Shown here piece after piece: positions 1-12,158 of a stretch of 64,000 bases of DNA. Position 1 is the stretch's first letter, and the number at the start of each line of letters is the position of its first letter. The stretch lies in contig RCSZ01000006.1 of assembly GCA_014898425.1 (NCBI GenBank), positions 1,550,001 through 1,614,000 of the forward strand, in the 5' to 3' direction. The position numbers and the translations under genes were made by a program. A model generated the notes under the pieces. The model was given only the letters and a program-made list of their open reading frames with translations, was not told where the DNA came from and did not search any database. The DNA comes from Botryotinia globosa (lineage: Eukaryota > Ascomycota > Leotiomycetes > Helotiales > Sclerotiniaceae).

Positions 1-158
1 ATTGTTAGCCCCATTCCTCTTTCATCATGATCATTCACGACCCTCTTCCTTTTCCTCCTCGTCCTCTCCCCAATTCCCCTCGTTACCCAAATTGCTACCA
101 CTATCCCTGCTTGCAAACTCCAACCAAGTCAAGTAACGAACAAAGCAAAAAAACTTAC

Positions 159-554
159 CCTGTAAAATCCCGTCATCGGTTCATCCGCACTGCGAATCTG
201 CACAAACCTCGCGGCAGCCACCATACCATTACACTCACTATTGGCGCATTGCTTAGGATAAGTATCGGCATTGGCCCAGGCATCTTTGCCTCCAAACACA
301 TCTTCTTTTTCTTCGCGCACAAAGGTTTTGCGGTCGAAGATGGAGCGGGTGAGGATGTATTGGTAGGGACAGGTGAGACATTCGAGACGGTTTGCGCCGG
401 TGAGATCTTGTGTCGAGGTGGGCGTGGGAGTCGAAGAATGAGGAGTTACGGAGACGGTGAGGATGTTGCTGCAGGAGGGACAGACTGGCGAGTGAGAAAA
501 GTTAGTTGGGGAGAGGGGGAGATGGAGGGGAGGAGAGGACGTACAGAGAAGCAT
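159..554 (-). CDS. RPC11: RNA polymerase III subunit RPC11 (C11), last exon off the left edge
   Basis: Small zinc-ribbon subunit of RNA polymerase III, related to TFIIS, which acts in transcript cleavage, termination and reinitiation in the nucleus. Exons seen: 554-545 and 484-159. The first intron (544-485) splits codon 4, giving MLLFCPSC with the first zinc CxxC; without splicing the N-terminus is nonsense. A second Cys pair (LECLTC) and the diagnostic RSADEPMTGFY of the C-terminal cleavage hairpin follow. 112 codons are present, and yeast Rpc11 is 110 residues, so only the final CxxC...W segment is missing. A donor (GTAAGT) sits at 158, and the branch-point-like GCTAAC lies at the very edge of the window, so the last exon must lie just outside it. 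The identification is firm from the motif; the acceptor is inferred. Confidence 0.93.
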
Positions 555-1485
555 CTTGATGGTTTGGGATTGATATCGGATTTTCGAAGTGCTAGATAGG
601 TATTTCTTTCTTTCTTTTTCCTCAATTTGTTTCCTGCGAATGTTTCTAATCTCGCGCAGATCACACTAATCAGCTCCTACGAAATTCCCGAATCGTATTG
701 TTTCTTCAACGTCGCGCGCAATTTCACAAGTCAAATAATCTCAAGCTCTTTCTTTATCAATTTTATCAACCTCATCATAGGAACTTTTTTCCCGCTCGCT
801 CGCTTACATAATTTCAACCCACCATTACACCGCACATGATACATCTCATCACACCCCCCAATCACAATGCTCCCAGCAAAAGCGTCCTCGGACCCAAACC
901 TAAAAACTCCACTGATAGGTCCTACCTACCCTCACACGGCTGAGCACGATGGGGCAGGCTCGATGAACAGGGATGCTAGGCTCTGGGCTGAAAAATGTTG
1001 GCTGTTGTTACAGAGTCGGTGCGTTTCGTTTGGAGGAGTGGATGGATTGATTGATGGGTGTTTGGAGGAGTGGATGGATTGATTGATGGGTGTTGGGAGA
1101 AGCGCTGCACTTTCTGCTTCCCATACCTACTTCCCATATTACATTTACCATACTGAACGTGCATACCTACACACGGAGCATTGGCAAGATCGGATCAGAT
1201 ACTGTTGATTCTCTCTCGTCTTATTATTTTTATCGTTTAAAGAGGAGACGTATCGTCGGTCTTTCGTCTGAATTGTATTGTTTGGGAAGGAAGGATTTGC
1301 AGTTACGAAGTTACGGGATTTGAGGAAGAAGAGGGTTCGGTCCTCGATTGTTTGAGTTGGTTTACGCAGTGTTGTACCCTGCTTTGTTGGTGATTTGACT
1401 TGAACTTTTTGAGGTCTTCGGATTGTGAGGCTTGGGATTGTGATACTTTGGACGAAAGGAGAAGAGAAGGGAAAGATCAGATAAA
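555..1485. other. Divergent intergenic region between RPC11 and the ankyrin gene
   Basis: 931 bases without a convincing gene. It must hold the promoters of both divergent neighbours. Pyrimidine-rich runs (600-620) and a perfect 32-bp tandem duplication (1029-1092) are the only structures I see. Confidence 0.6.
1029..1092. repeat. Two perfect tandem copies of a 32-bp unit
   Basis: The unit at 1029-1060 is repeated exactly at 1061-1092 (TTTGGAGGAGTGG...GGGTG). The unit itself contains short GGAT/TGAT sub-repeats. It looks like a recent slippage duplication in the divergent promoter region. Confidence 0.9.
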
Positions 1486-2310
1486 ATGACGGATCCGAGG
1501 GATATTGAGTATGAAGAGTCCGATGTATGTTACTCCACAGTCTCTTGGATCTAGGAATCTATACTAATACGCATCCAGGGAGCCTCACCCGCTGAACAAC
1601 TTGTCCACGCCGCTCGCGGTAACAACCTCGACCTAATGAAGGATATCCTCGAGAGTTGCAAAAGCGAAGAAGAAGCCGCCGACCTCCTCAACAATGCTAA
1701 AGATGGGAACGGAAGTTATGTGTATCATATTGCTGCTAGTCGGGGACTTTGTATGTTCTCCATTTCATTGCTTTTCCAATCCCATATCTCTACCCCCAGA
1801 ATGGCAAGCAAAGTACAAGTATACTAACATACCTACTCCCATAAAGATGAAATGATCGACTGGCTCACCCGTCAAGAGGGATTCGAATGTGATCCCATCT
1901 CGCAGGCCTCGGGCGAACAAGCAGGAGATACACCACTTCATTCTGCCGTCCGCTTTATCAACAATTTACCACCTACCCCTACCAATTTAGCCGCAGGTCA
2001 AGAATTAGTCGAACTGATGCTCGAAGCTGGTAGTGAGAAGGACATCAAGAACAAGCGAGGCCATACCCCCGTAACTTTAGTCGCAGCACAGAACCCCGAG
2101 TTGAAGAAGTTTATCCAAAATTACACGTTTGATGATGAGGAAGAGACATATCCTGCACCGGAGAAGCAGGGATCAAATTACTTGGATTATGATGAGGTGG
2201 CCGAGGAGGATGATGATGATGAGAGGAGTGTATATAGTGGAAGTGACAGTGAGGAGGAGGAAGAGTTCAACAGACGTAAAGCAGAAAGGGCCAAGAAAGC
2301 AGGTTCATAG
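1486..2310 (+). CDS. Small ankyrin-repeat protein with acidic C-terminus
   Basis: Three exons: 1486-1524, 1579-1750 and 1847-2310, giving 224 residues; all junctions keep frame and both introns have TACTAA-type branch points. The protein begins MTDPRDIEYEESD and then carries degenerate ankyrin repeats: AARGNNLDLMKDIL, a middle repeat around LYEMIDWLTRQEG, the canonical DTPLHSAVRF, and LVELMLEAGSEKDIKNKRGHTP. The last ~50 residues are rich in Asp, Glu and Ser. Size and layout resemble the small fungal ankyrin proteins such as yeast YGL242C or Yar1, but I cannot tell which, so no symbol is given. Ankyrin repeats bind proteins; the partner is unknown. It converges on the HET gene, with only 166 bases between the stop codons. 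Confidence 0.88.
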
Positions 2311-2476
2311 ATTTGATTGTCTGGTTTGTTTTGATACTTTGGGATGGGTTGCTAGACAAGTATGATATAATGCCGAATTATACATAGAGAATAAGACGGG
2401 AAAATACTTATTTGATTTGAAAAAATATCAATCTTTCAAACCCAAGTGAACAATGAGATAGTTCCAGTGACTCTTC

Positions 2477-5227
2477 TCAAACAAGTCGCAATTTCCGCCG
2501 TTCCCATTTCATTTCCATCCATTTAAATCGATCCAAATTCCATTTCTTCGTAGCAACCTTGATTTGAAATTTAACAAGACCTATGCGGCGATAGGTAGAT
2601 ACATCAGAGTCTAGATCTACCTCTAAATCTGCATTTTCATCTAGTATATCAATATTGCCGCGTGTTTTTGCAATACTATCAACCCCCTTCTCATCAGGGG
2701 TGTCACAATGAGATCTAGAACCAGTCGCGCTTACATCTTCCGCTTCATCAATACTCCCTTGTTTCGCTTCTTCCGTATGTACTTCTGCTTTCGACACTGA
2801 AGACTTTCTCGTCTCGACTCTCTCGAGAACTAAACCGAATGCATAGCGATTCTGAGATGCGACGAAGAGCACTTTATAAGGCAGTTTTTTGAACGCCGTC
2901 GAGTTTGTGGCTTCTTTCTGTTTTGGTTTTGTTGTGTTGCGTTCCTCTTCTTTTTCTGTCTCTTCGTCTTCTTTATCGTTTTTCCTGGTGACGAGCCAGG
3001 GCTCGCCTATTTTCTCCCTTACGAGCCAGATATGGCTGCGTCTTCCGAATCTTTGTGAGTTTTTTAACTTTGAATTGGGATTGGGATCGGGATCCCAAAA
3101 TATCTCTCCCGAAGATAGAGATTTGATCCCGTGATCTGTGGCTTCTCGCATCGAGAGGATAGATCCCTGGAGAAGCAACTCTGCGCTTGCGATTGCGCCG
3201 TAGGGATTCGAGCTCGCGAGAACAATGTTATGGGAAGAGAGGATCGGATCGAGATGTGTAGGAGTTAGGTATTTTGTGAAGAAAATTTCGATTTTTCCAT
3301 ACACTGATGCCCAACTCCATGATGGGGCGATGTAGCCTGGAGGCGGGTTGGTGTGGGGATTTGGGGGAGGAGAAGGAGTGGCTATCTTTCCGTAATACCA
3401 AAGAAATCCTTCTCTCATATGACTACTCCATATTCCCGCTAGGTAAACTGTGTTCAGGTAACCACCATGTTGCAACTCTCTATGCACCAACGACGCGATG
3501 CCCGAAAAGGCGGGGAACTTATCCGCAGCGTATGTGAGACTCCGCGTACAATAATCCACGACCATCTCGCCGTGATACTCCAGCAAGATCTGGTCCACAT
3601 CTTTCGGATCATGGGGATCCTGATCCGGACTGTGTGTTTGTTTGAAGATGCGATCTTTGATGCGCTCATACCTCAGCGCGCGCTGGCGGTGTTTATCGTA
3701 GTCGTGGATGCCGTCGCCGGAGCAATACTGGTGCAGACATTGCCAGTGCAGTTGTTGGTGTCCGTAGTAGAGGGTTCGGGGACAGAGAACTTCTTCTTGG
3801 AGCGTCCAGCCGCGGTTGGCGAGAGGTCCTTCGTATAGGAGGTGTCTGAGATCTTCGCGTGTAGAGTCTCGATGCACGATATCGATAGTGTCTTCCGAAG
3901 TGCTTTCTTGAGATAGTTTGAGCTTGATGGCTGTACCGCCTGTGAGATCATACGAGCGAAAGGTATGTAACATGCCATCTGTAGCTTTGGATGCGGCAGC
4001 GGCGGCAAGTGTTACTACGGCATCGTGATAGACGTCTCCCATGTGTTTGGATTCTATGTCCCAGTCTTCCCGTGAGTTTTGTATGATGCATAGACAGTCA
4101 ATCCACAGGTATTTCAGCCCAAGACTTCGAGTGATCAAAATCGCATGTATAAAATTCGCTGGTAGATCCAACATTGGGATTTTCCTTTTGAATCGCTTGA
4201 AATTTTCCACAGTCAATTTTGCTTTCTCTCCTACTGAACCACCCCAGCAATGACTAAGCGCTACAAACTTGCCCATGCGATCATTTGTTGAGACGAGGAA
4301 AGGCTTTCGTTTTTTTGAACCAACATTAATGACTCTCGTAGGAAGTCGTTTTTCATCCATGTCAGGACACTCATCGTGATCTTCACTGCACGTTCTAATC
4401 CAATTTCGAGCGATACTGAAGTTAGTTTCAGATCTCAGATCCGGATCAAGAGTAAAATGTCCGATCTGAAAGGGACCAATGAATTTAGCTTGCCCTGTCG
4501 AATCATAAGTAGATGATCATACCCGAACTTCAAATGATAACTTTAATGAAATATTCATACCTCGAGGTACTTGCAATGACAAAGTCAGAGGCTGAAACCA
4601 CTGACCTACCTGATCTGGTCTTCCCCCTCTAAAATGAAAAGTAAGAAGATCAAGAATCATATCTCGATACGACGTTATGTAACCAGTAAACGGTTTGATT
4701 TTCGGCGCTGCAGAATCCAAGCTTCCAATCTCCGTACCATCTGTATTAGGCGTTTCCATCGGCGCTACATTCAACGTCGCCGCCGCAGACGAGTTTCCCA
4801 AAGTATTAGACGACGTGCGCGGTTTCCCCGTCCCAAACCTGTCCTTCAAATAGACTTCCACATCGCGAGGTATAACCCGTGGCTCCAGGATCCCATGAAA
4901 CTGTGTATCCTCCGAATCAATCGTAACATGAAAGCCCAACGAAGTCCCCTCTTTCTCCATCTTCACCAACGCATCTCGATACGTAACGAGTCCCTCCTCT
5001 GAATTCCGCAACTTCTTATCCAGCGCCCGCAGCAGAACATGACAAAGTTCGCAGCCCGCTTGAGCAGCTTCTTTCAAATCATCATATCTGGCGACATGAT
5101 TCCAATACAAGAATTCCGACGCCGCGTCGCCATTCTGCTCGTTTTTGTAATTATTGTAATTGGTTTTGGCCAATTCGATCAAGTCGGTCACATTGATACG
5201 TGCGCATAATTCGCAAAGCATTTGCAC
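2477..5227 (-). CDS. HET-domain (heterokaryon incompatibility-type) protein
   Basis: Two exons, 5227-4523 and 4465-2477, joined by a 57-base intron (donor GTATGA, acceptor TTTCAG), give 897 residues. The HET core begins about residue 300 with VALSHCWGG, continues through LKYLWIDCLCIIQ and MGDVYHDAVVTLAA, and ends near RGWTLQEEVL. Just upstream is the usual IARNWIRTCSEDHDECP lead-in, which only appears when the intron is removed. The N-terminus has LCELC and CELCHVLL pairs common in this family. The C-terminal third is charged and low in complexity. HET proteins trigger cell death when genetically different strains fuse; most paralogues have no known partner. No NACHT or NLR-like partner gene lies beside it. 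A second Met two codons downstream is an alternative start. Confidence 0.92.
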
Positions 5228-6385
5228 AAATATACATGTACGATTAAGATGGAAATGGATCTGATGAATATCAAACTACAGTCGTGGATAGCAGCCCCAT
5301 CACACCTCAATCATATACATATTGAATGTAACAGTATGAAATCCAATGTAGCCATACTGATGACTACCCATGAGCGTTTCCGCTGTGCCGCAATGCAATA
5401 TACCATGCAAAAAGCTGTCCTGGCATGTTGTAGCCAGGGGCAAGAATCCTACCTGTATGTTCTGAGCAGCTACTGGCTACACTAGAATTGCAGTTTCACT
5501 TGCCACTCATGATGTTCCTCCTGCTTATTCCACAGTTGGTTGAATTACAGCGGACATGCAGCACAATGAATGATTTGATGGACAATATCGATGATCCTTT
5601 GCCTGGAAGACTTATGCGGGGTTCAGTTCCCATTTCAATGTATCGCAGTGGATACTAGGCCTCCTTGAGCGATAAAGCAAAATAAATGCACATATGTAGT
5701 TTGCCGTTCTGATTCCTGAACCTACGGAGGTACATGCTCTAATTTTTGTCTCACCGCTTTTGAAGTCAAGGATTAATTTGTATGGGCAGAACGATCTGAA
5801 TAATGATAAATTCAAGGCGGTGAGACAAAAATTAGGGCATGTACCTCCGTACAGGGAATCATTGCAGCTGTGCAGTTTCTCAAACCAAAAGACAAGTGTT
5901 GGCAGCCTATCAAATTCTCTACGCGCCGGCACGCTTCTAGCGACAGACGCTTCCCGTACTAGTGTCGAATCATTTGATATCTGGATTTTATACCTACAGT
6001 TGAACATTTGTTAATGGTCTAAGGCTTACCTCATTCCCAGGTGGTCTTCTTCTTCTAGCTTGACATTTCCTATGAATCTATAATTTGCCGCTCAATTTCA
6101 CCAAAGTTCCACATGTTAAGTTATAAACTTGCAGTAACATAATAGGTATCTAATAGGTAAAGGTATCATAAGAAAACTCGGGTACGTCATTCATCTCATC
6201 ATCACATCTCATCTCATCTTATACCATCCACCCACCAGACGAAAGCAAATAAAAAGCCAATACACAATAATAAGGGTATCTCAACGCCACAAAACATGCA
6301 TCTCCATCCCTCATCCCCATCCTCCCGTCCAATCATTCAATCCAATCTAACCCAATCTATCCGCTCCCCTTCCACCATCAAATTA
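5228..6385. other. Intergenic region with an inverted repeat
   Basis: 1158 bases between the HET start and the 3' end of the thaumatin-like gene. No supported gene. It contains the 35-bp inverted repeat at 5723-5851. Confidence 0.6.
5723..5851. repeat. Inverted repeat, 35-bp arms, MITE-like
   Basis: The arm 5723-5757 (TACGGAGGTACATGC...) is repeated in inverse orientation at 5817-5851 with a single mismatch, around a 59-base AT-rich core. Weaker matching (TGATTCC) continues about 12 bases outside both arms. The size, terminal arms and TA at each tip fit a small non-autonomous DNA transposon or a stem-loop; no transposase is present. Confidence 0.75.
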
Positions 6386-7752
6386 TCAACACAACCAAAT
6401 TCCCCAAACCAGCACTCCCACCAACGCCCCCCAGCTTCCCAATTTCGCTTTCTCCGACAATCCCTCTCCCGCCGTACTCTTAACTGCCATTTCATTAATA
6501 TACGTCTCATTCATCGCGGCCTCAATAATATCCTTTGTGACTTTCCCCGCACTAGCTATTTTTCTCATCTGATCCCCTAATACCTTCAAAATATTCGTAC
6601 TCCTTCCAATTGGACAAAACACAATTTCCCATCCACCTCCCGTAGGAATAACGAACGTGGATGTTTGATCATCAAATGGATAACCATATGCATCTGGACA
6701 GATAGTATTTGCCGCATTTGCAAAATCATTGCGAGGACATAGTTGAGGTTGATCATAAGCACCTGTGCAGCAATCCGACGCCTTGTTATCTTTAGCACAG
6801 GCGGAAAGACAAGGATCGAATGTCGGACGTTGGATTGTGTCGTCCGGGTAAGGGTAGACGCCATCACCTGGTTTGTCGGGTGGAGTCTTTTGAAGATTCC
6901 ATGGACACCAACTCATAGCTGCGTCGTTGGTAACTGTGCTCTCTAATGGAATGGGGTAAGTGGAATTTGAGGATTTGCCATTAGTACCTGTGGTAGTTGG
7001 GGGCGCGAGATAACCGCTTGAGGCGATACAAGCGGCATTTACCAGATTCGGTGGAATGGCCTGGAGTGCGGCATTTTCACCAGGAATATATATAATTCCC
7101 ATAGGAACATTGTAGCCATCCACTAGAGAAATGTCGTAGAAAGTCTGAGAACCTCCATTTCCCGCCAAATCAAACTCCGCTAGAGTAACAGGGGTTTCTC
7201 CCTAAAAACAGTCAGTAACTATCCGCATGTGATCAAATTGAACAGACTTACAGTAATAGAACAATCCAATAAACCACCACAATCACCGGTAACACAAGCA
7301 GAACCAGAACCATCATTTCCGGCAGCATTACTAGCTCCATTACCTCCAACCGCAAAACTACAATTGGTGCGTCCCCAAATTCTTCCTTGCCAGTCAGCAC
7401 TGACTGTCAAGGACTTGCTCTCCCCAGTTTGCAGAGAAAATCCTCCTACTCCAGCACCAGTTCCTGCTTGAGTGCCAATTCCAGGCCATATCGTTTCAGG
7501 ACACATGTTGCTTATCACTAGTGGAATTGCCCCATCTCTCTTCTTAGGCGGACCTTTGCGAACAGGTCGATTGGGATCCCAATTTGGTTTCCAAGTAGCT
7601 CTGTTGCGATAGTATGTATGCGCATCTGCAATAGGAAGTATAGCAAGACAGATGCTAGCAGCCAGGAGTTTTCTAGACATCGAGGAGGATTTTCGAGATC
7701 GATGCGATTTGGTAGAGCTCATCATGTCCTGTGCTTTTTCGCACTTCATCAT
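6386..7752 (-). CDS. Secreted thaumatin-like protein, possible GPI anchor
   Basis: Two exons, 7752-7252 and 7201-6386, with a 50-base intron (GTAAGT...TTTTTAG). From the first Met the product is 438 residues. A later Met (codon 25, MSRKLLAASICLAILPIADA) starts a clean signal peptide, so the true start may be at 7680 (414 residues). The thaumatin fold is shown by the IWPGIGTQ...GGFSLQTGES segment, WQGRIWGRTNCSF, the Cys-rich ACVTGDCGGLLDC, GSQTFYDISLVDGYNVPM, and a late CSACAKDN...DCCTGAYDQPQLC. Many paired cysteines imply an extracellular disulphide-bonded protein. The tail ends in a short hydrophobic stretch (GALVGVLVWGIWL), suggesting a GPI signal. Fungal thaumatin-like proteins often bind or cut beta-glucan; activity here is not proven. 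Confidence 0.9.
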
Positions 7753-9776
7753 GAATTCGTCCTCAAAATGTGTTATTGTTCAATTCGCAGAGACGTAACT
7801 CGCACTCAAATCCGTAAATTTGTACCTCAACACAAGTTTGTAGAGAAAGAAAGTAAAGTATCAAAACAAACAAAACCAAGCCAGAGGAAGGTAAAGGTAT
7901 AATAGAATCAAGGATCCTGGATCGCCACGGATTATTCCTTGATATCGTGGATAAGATGAAGCAAGATTTCGTCGACTTGGTTGAATTGGCCTGGTTGGTC
8001 GCGTCTGATATGGTTATTCTCCTCCGATCTGATGTGAATGGATATGGTTGGTCAGAAACTTCCCAAACAAATCGTTTCAACACCAATCACTTAATCCCTT
8101 CTGAACCAAGATCAAACTTCTCAGGTCCAATTTTCCAAATCAGAGTTCAAAGTTGCAATTATGGAGAAAAGCCGACGACCAGTCAAGCAAATGAACCCCA
8201 GACAAAATCTCCCAGGTAAACAGAGAGTGGAGCAGGAACCCTTCAATAATACTCAGGAAAGCCGTTCATTCTATCAATCGATCATCCAAATCCCTCTTCA
8301 GCCCTCCAAGAACTGCCCCTCCACCAAATCACCAAATATGTATCCTAGGTATCGTATACCCAAGTATCCTATCCTACCGCACCATCAAAACAAGAAAATG
8401 ACGTATCCGAGTACCTTGGCTGCGAATACTCGTTTGTGAAATCGAAAGGGTGGGATAAAAGTACCAATTGCAAGACCGCTATTGATTCCTCGTCCTCAAA
8501 CGACCAGGATGCAAATCTTGATTTCGACCCTTCTTATCCTTATTCCTATCCCTCCGTACGGTCCCGCCACACCACAGTCCAATCCTCCAATCCTCGACGC
8601 TTTATGGACAAAGTTTAATTCTCTTGACAGCGGGAGCTTGTAGGGGTTTGGAATGGAAGTCTGTGAGCCAGCCAGTACGTATACTGCTAGGTATGGAATG
8701 ATATATTAAGCACCTGCAAAACCCAAGAAAGGCTCCAAGGAAAAAGAATGGATGTAGGTAAGCGCCCAAGCAGAGGCTATTCAGTGAAAAATAAATCCAC
8801 AATTAGGTAGGTGGAGAAGAGAGGAGCGCGACGAAAGAATGTATGTGTAAGAACGTGTATTCAAAAGAGTGTAAAGAATTGAGAAGAATCAAAGAATGAC
8901 GAATAGTTGGTGAGTATGTACAGGTATTTACTTATTGTTAATACTTTGATACCGACTTGGTGTAGTAAAACGTCAGGTACGATGGCATTAGTGCTTTCCA
9001 TTTTAGATGGTCTCATTGGACGGTTTTCAGAGAACGGTAATTGTAATAGTGATTACTAGAAAGGGAAGGAAACCACTCACAGGGGCTACCGATACCGAGA
9101 CACAAGCGTCACAAGGGAGGGACGACTAGTCGTAAGGCTTATTAGGGATACTGCGAGTAGTCTGCGAGGCGTATTAGGATATATATATATATACATATAC
9201 ATATAGTTCCACTGTGGATTGGATTTGACAGAGACCCAAATTCGGAAATCATTGTACGGACATCGAATCACCCAATCACATTTTGCAATTCGAAATCTAA
9301 ATCTTTCAATAGTCGTGTATTTTTCACCAACTACAGACCAAAAAATGAGCAAATAGGTATCGTGTCAACTCTCTAAACTATGGATCCATTCGTCCCTATC
9401 ATCAAGATGCAAAAAATCATCCATTCTCTCATCAATGTGCTAGAAAAAAAAACCTCATCTGATCCAAACGACTTATTTTTCGTCCATCCATCATGGAAAT
9501 CACACCACCAGTTTTAGATCTGATCACTCCTCATCAATCGACCCAGGCAGGCACTTCTTCTTTGCTCAACAATTTCCCCAGTTCGTCATGAAAATCATTG
9601 CAGAAACGCTTTCTGCTATCAAATCTTAAATTGCTTCCTTACACTCCAGCGCCGTGCATCGCAAATTGTGATGCTACTGTAAGTAACCTAATATCGAACA
9701 ACGCTAAGTAGTAAAAAAAAAGAAATTCGTCGAATCCAATCCTTATTATTTTTTTATGGTTGAAGTAGAGGAGAGA
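7753..9776. other. Gene-free 2-kb region
   Basis: No supported gene on either strand. It holds the upstream region of the thaumatin-like gene and the 3' flank of the Hsp70-like gene. An AT/ACAT microsatellite lies near 9178-9206. Confidence 0.55.
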
Positions 9777-12158
9777 TTATCTAAATCGAGAAGTGCAACG
9801 ACCCATGACTTCTCCTTGACAAACAAGTTCTGCATTGAATTCGGATCCATCGAGGGTGAGGTAGATATCAAAGTACACTCGGTAGAATGTCCCTTGTGGA
9901 GTGTCCATTCTCTCGAAATCCTTTTCAAGGTTCTTGCGAGAGAGATCCGAAGTAAGAGTAACAACTTCCTTAACTCCTATTGATACGTTAGCAAATACTA
10001 GGATATACCTGGTTACAAAGAAACTTACGTGGATCTTTTGTGTATTCCGGGCAAACATCATCATCACAAGCATACAAGATATCCTCATACATCAGAGTTG
10101 CTCCCGGTGCAACCTGTCTGAAGAATGATACCTTGACTGGCTCACCAATCTTGACTCTTTGTCCCTTCTGTACGAAAATTTGACGAGTAAACTTGCATCG
10201 ATCCTTACCATCCAAGGATGGAACACGGTAAGCTTCTGGATGATGTCCTTCCTTGAAAGGTTGCAGAGTTGCCATGAGGTAATGACGACGAGCTACACGG
10301 GATGTAATGACTCTTTCTGTGATACCAGCAGTAACGGCACCTTTAACAATAGCAGCTACTGAATCCATAGGACGAACTACCTTGGCTTGGAACTGAGGTG
10401 GTACATGAAGTTTGATCTGTTGGAAAAGATATTCAGATGCACCGAAACCACCAACAACCAAGACATTTTGAAGTGTGCGGTTTTGTGCTTGAATAGCAAT
10501 GATTTGGTTGCGAACCAATTCCAGAATTCGGTTGACAACTGGCTCAAAACATTGTAGAATTTCTTCGTTGGTGAAAGTCATGTATCCCTCTTCAATTCCT
10601 GCCTCGGGGAACTCTGCTTCAATTCCCACGTCTACTGCCCATTTCTGATTGTTATTTCTGAAATCTGCCTTTATCCTGTTCTCAAAGTCCATGATACACT
10701 TTGCATACACTCTTCCTGCTGTCTTTGAACCCTCGGGTAACTTCATCTTTCGGATCTTGGTTCGTAAGATATTACTAAAGTTTCGATTCAGTGCAGTAGA
10801 CCCGCAAGAATCACCAGATCCTGCCGTACACTCGGAAACCGTGAATGGTGACTCTTCCTCAACCTCATATGCAATCAAATCGACAGTTCCACCACCACAA
10901 TCAACAATGAGTACAGCATCATGAATCTTGAGGTTCAAGAGACCAGCCTTTGAGCAAAACAAAGCAGCAGCTTCGGGTTCAGTAATCAGCGTCAATCGAT
11001 TGTCATTCTCATCCCTCAAGAATCCAGCCTGAATGGCAGCAGCTCGGGTTGCAGCTTTTCCAGCATCATTCCAGATAGCAGGGACTGTAAGGTAGTATCG
11101 GATATTTCTTTCTTCTCGATTGAACACCTCTCCTAAAGTTTTTTGTAATTGATTTCTCATTGCCTGTCGAAGTTTGAAGAGGTAATCTGCTGCGACGTCG
11201 ATCTCGGATTTTCCTGGTGGAAGGGGAGGGAGGTTAATGGGATCGATGTATGTGTTTCCGGATAGCATCAATTGAAGCTTGAACCATTCTACCTTTTGAA
11301 CACCTGGCTTTGGGTAACCAGTTGGTGCCAAAGCATCTGCAATATCAGGACCCCAGCCAACGACTTTCTGGTACTGATCATAGTAAAGGACGGTGGGAAT
11401 CTAAAGATGTTAGTATATTTATGAACCTTCCACAGCCAATTCACATATATTACCTTTTGCTTTGTGTATGATCCCGCTCCAGGCCATTCGGTGATAATGT
11501 CTTCTTTTGCCTCGGTGTTGGTCGCGAAAGCGAAGGCTACACCTGAGAAAGTCGTACCCTAATAGTCGTGAATTAGTTATGCGAATTCCGGGAGAGATCA
11601 TGATATGCTTACAAAATCTATTCCGACGATGAGCTGTGCCTTACTCTTACCGGCGCCTTCAACCTCTACGGCATTATTCCTTGCACCATATTGAGGGCCG
11701 GCAGCTTGCATCGGTGCTCCTCCAGCACCATACTGAGGAGGGTGGTTGTATTGAGGTGGCCCAGCTGGAGGAGGAGGTCCTCCCATGCCTCCTTGTTGAG
11801 GAGGATAGCCGCCGGTAGCAGCTGTGTTAATCGGTGGTGGACCGCCCATCATCTGTGTAGGAGGGGTTCGTGGAGTACCTTGAGCCATGGGAGACGTCGT
11901 GCGTCCAACAGGAGTATATTGATTCGAGTAGCTGGGCGGTCTTACGCCAGCACCTCCCTGATGATTCATAGGCAAGCTTGCCGTGGAAGAGGAAGCCGTT
12001 TGTGTCGTAGGGGCAGGCTGTCCGGGTAATTGCGCGAGTTGTGGTGACGAGGAAGTGGGAGTGGGGTTCTGCGGGATAGAGGTTGAGATATTGTTTGCAC
12101 TTGATTTACGTTTGGAACCGAACCCAAGGCTTTTGAAGCGGGCGTTCATAGAACTCAT
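9777..12158 (-). CDS. Hsp70-like ATPase (HSPA12-type) with proline-rich N-terminus
   Basis: Four exons: 12158-11613, 11558-11454, 11400-10029 and 9976-9777, giving 740 residues with all phases consistent. Residues 1-170 are low-complexity Pro/Gln/Gly/Ser sequence. The actin-like ATPase domain then begins with the phosphate-1 loop VGIDFGTTFSGVAFA, split by the first intron at F|G, so splicing is certain there. Phosphate-2 is IVDCGGGTVDLIAYEV, followed by NVLVVGGFGASEYLFQQI (adenosine motif). There is no classical DnaK substrate-binding domain or C-terminal EEVD, as in fungal Hsp70-12-like proteins. The function of this subfamily is poorly known; a chaperone-like ATPase role in the cytosol is an inference from family. 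Confidence 0.93.

Noticed and set aside
27..599. 190-codon plus-strand frame at the left edge
   Set aside because: It lies antisense to RPC11 exon 2, whose RSADEPMTGFY motif and splicing are convincing.
2477..5227. Antiphage-like or NLR-type immune locus at the HET gene
   Set aside because: Only the HET domain is visible; no NACHT, NB-ARC or amyloid-motif partner adjoins it.
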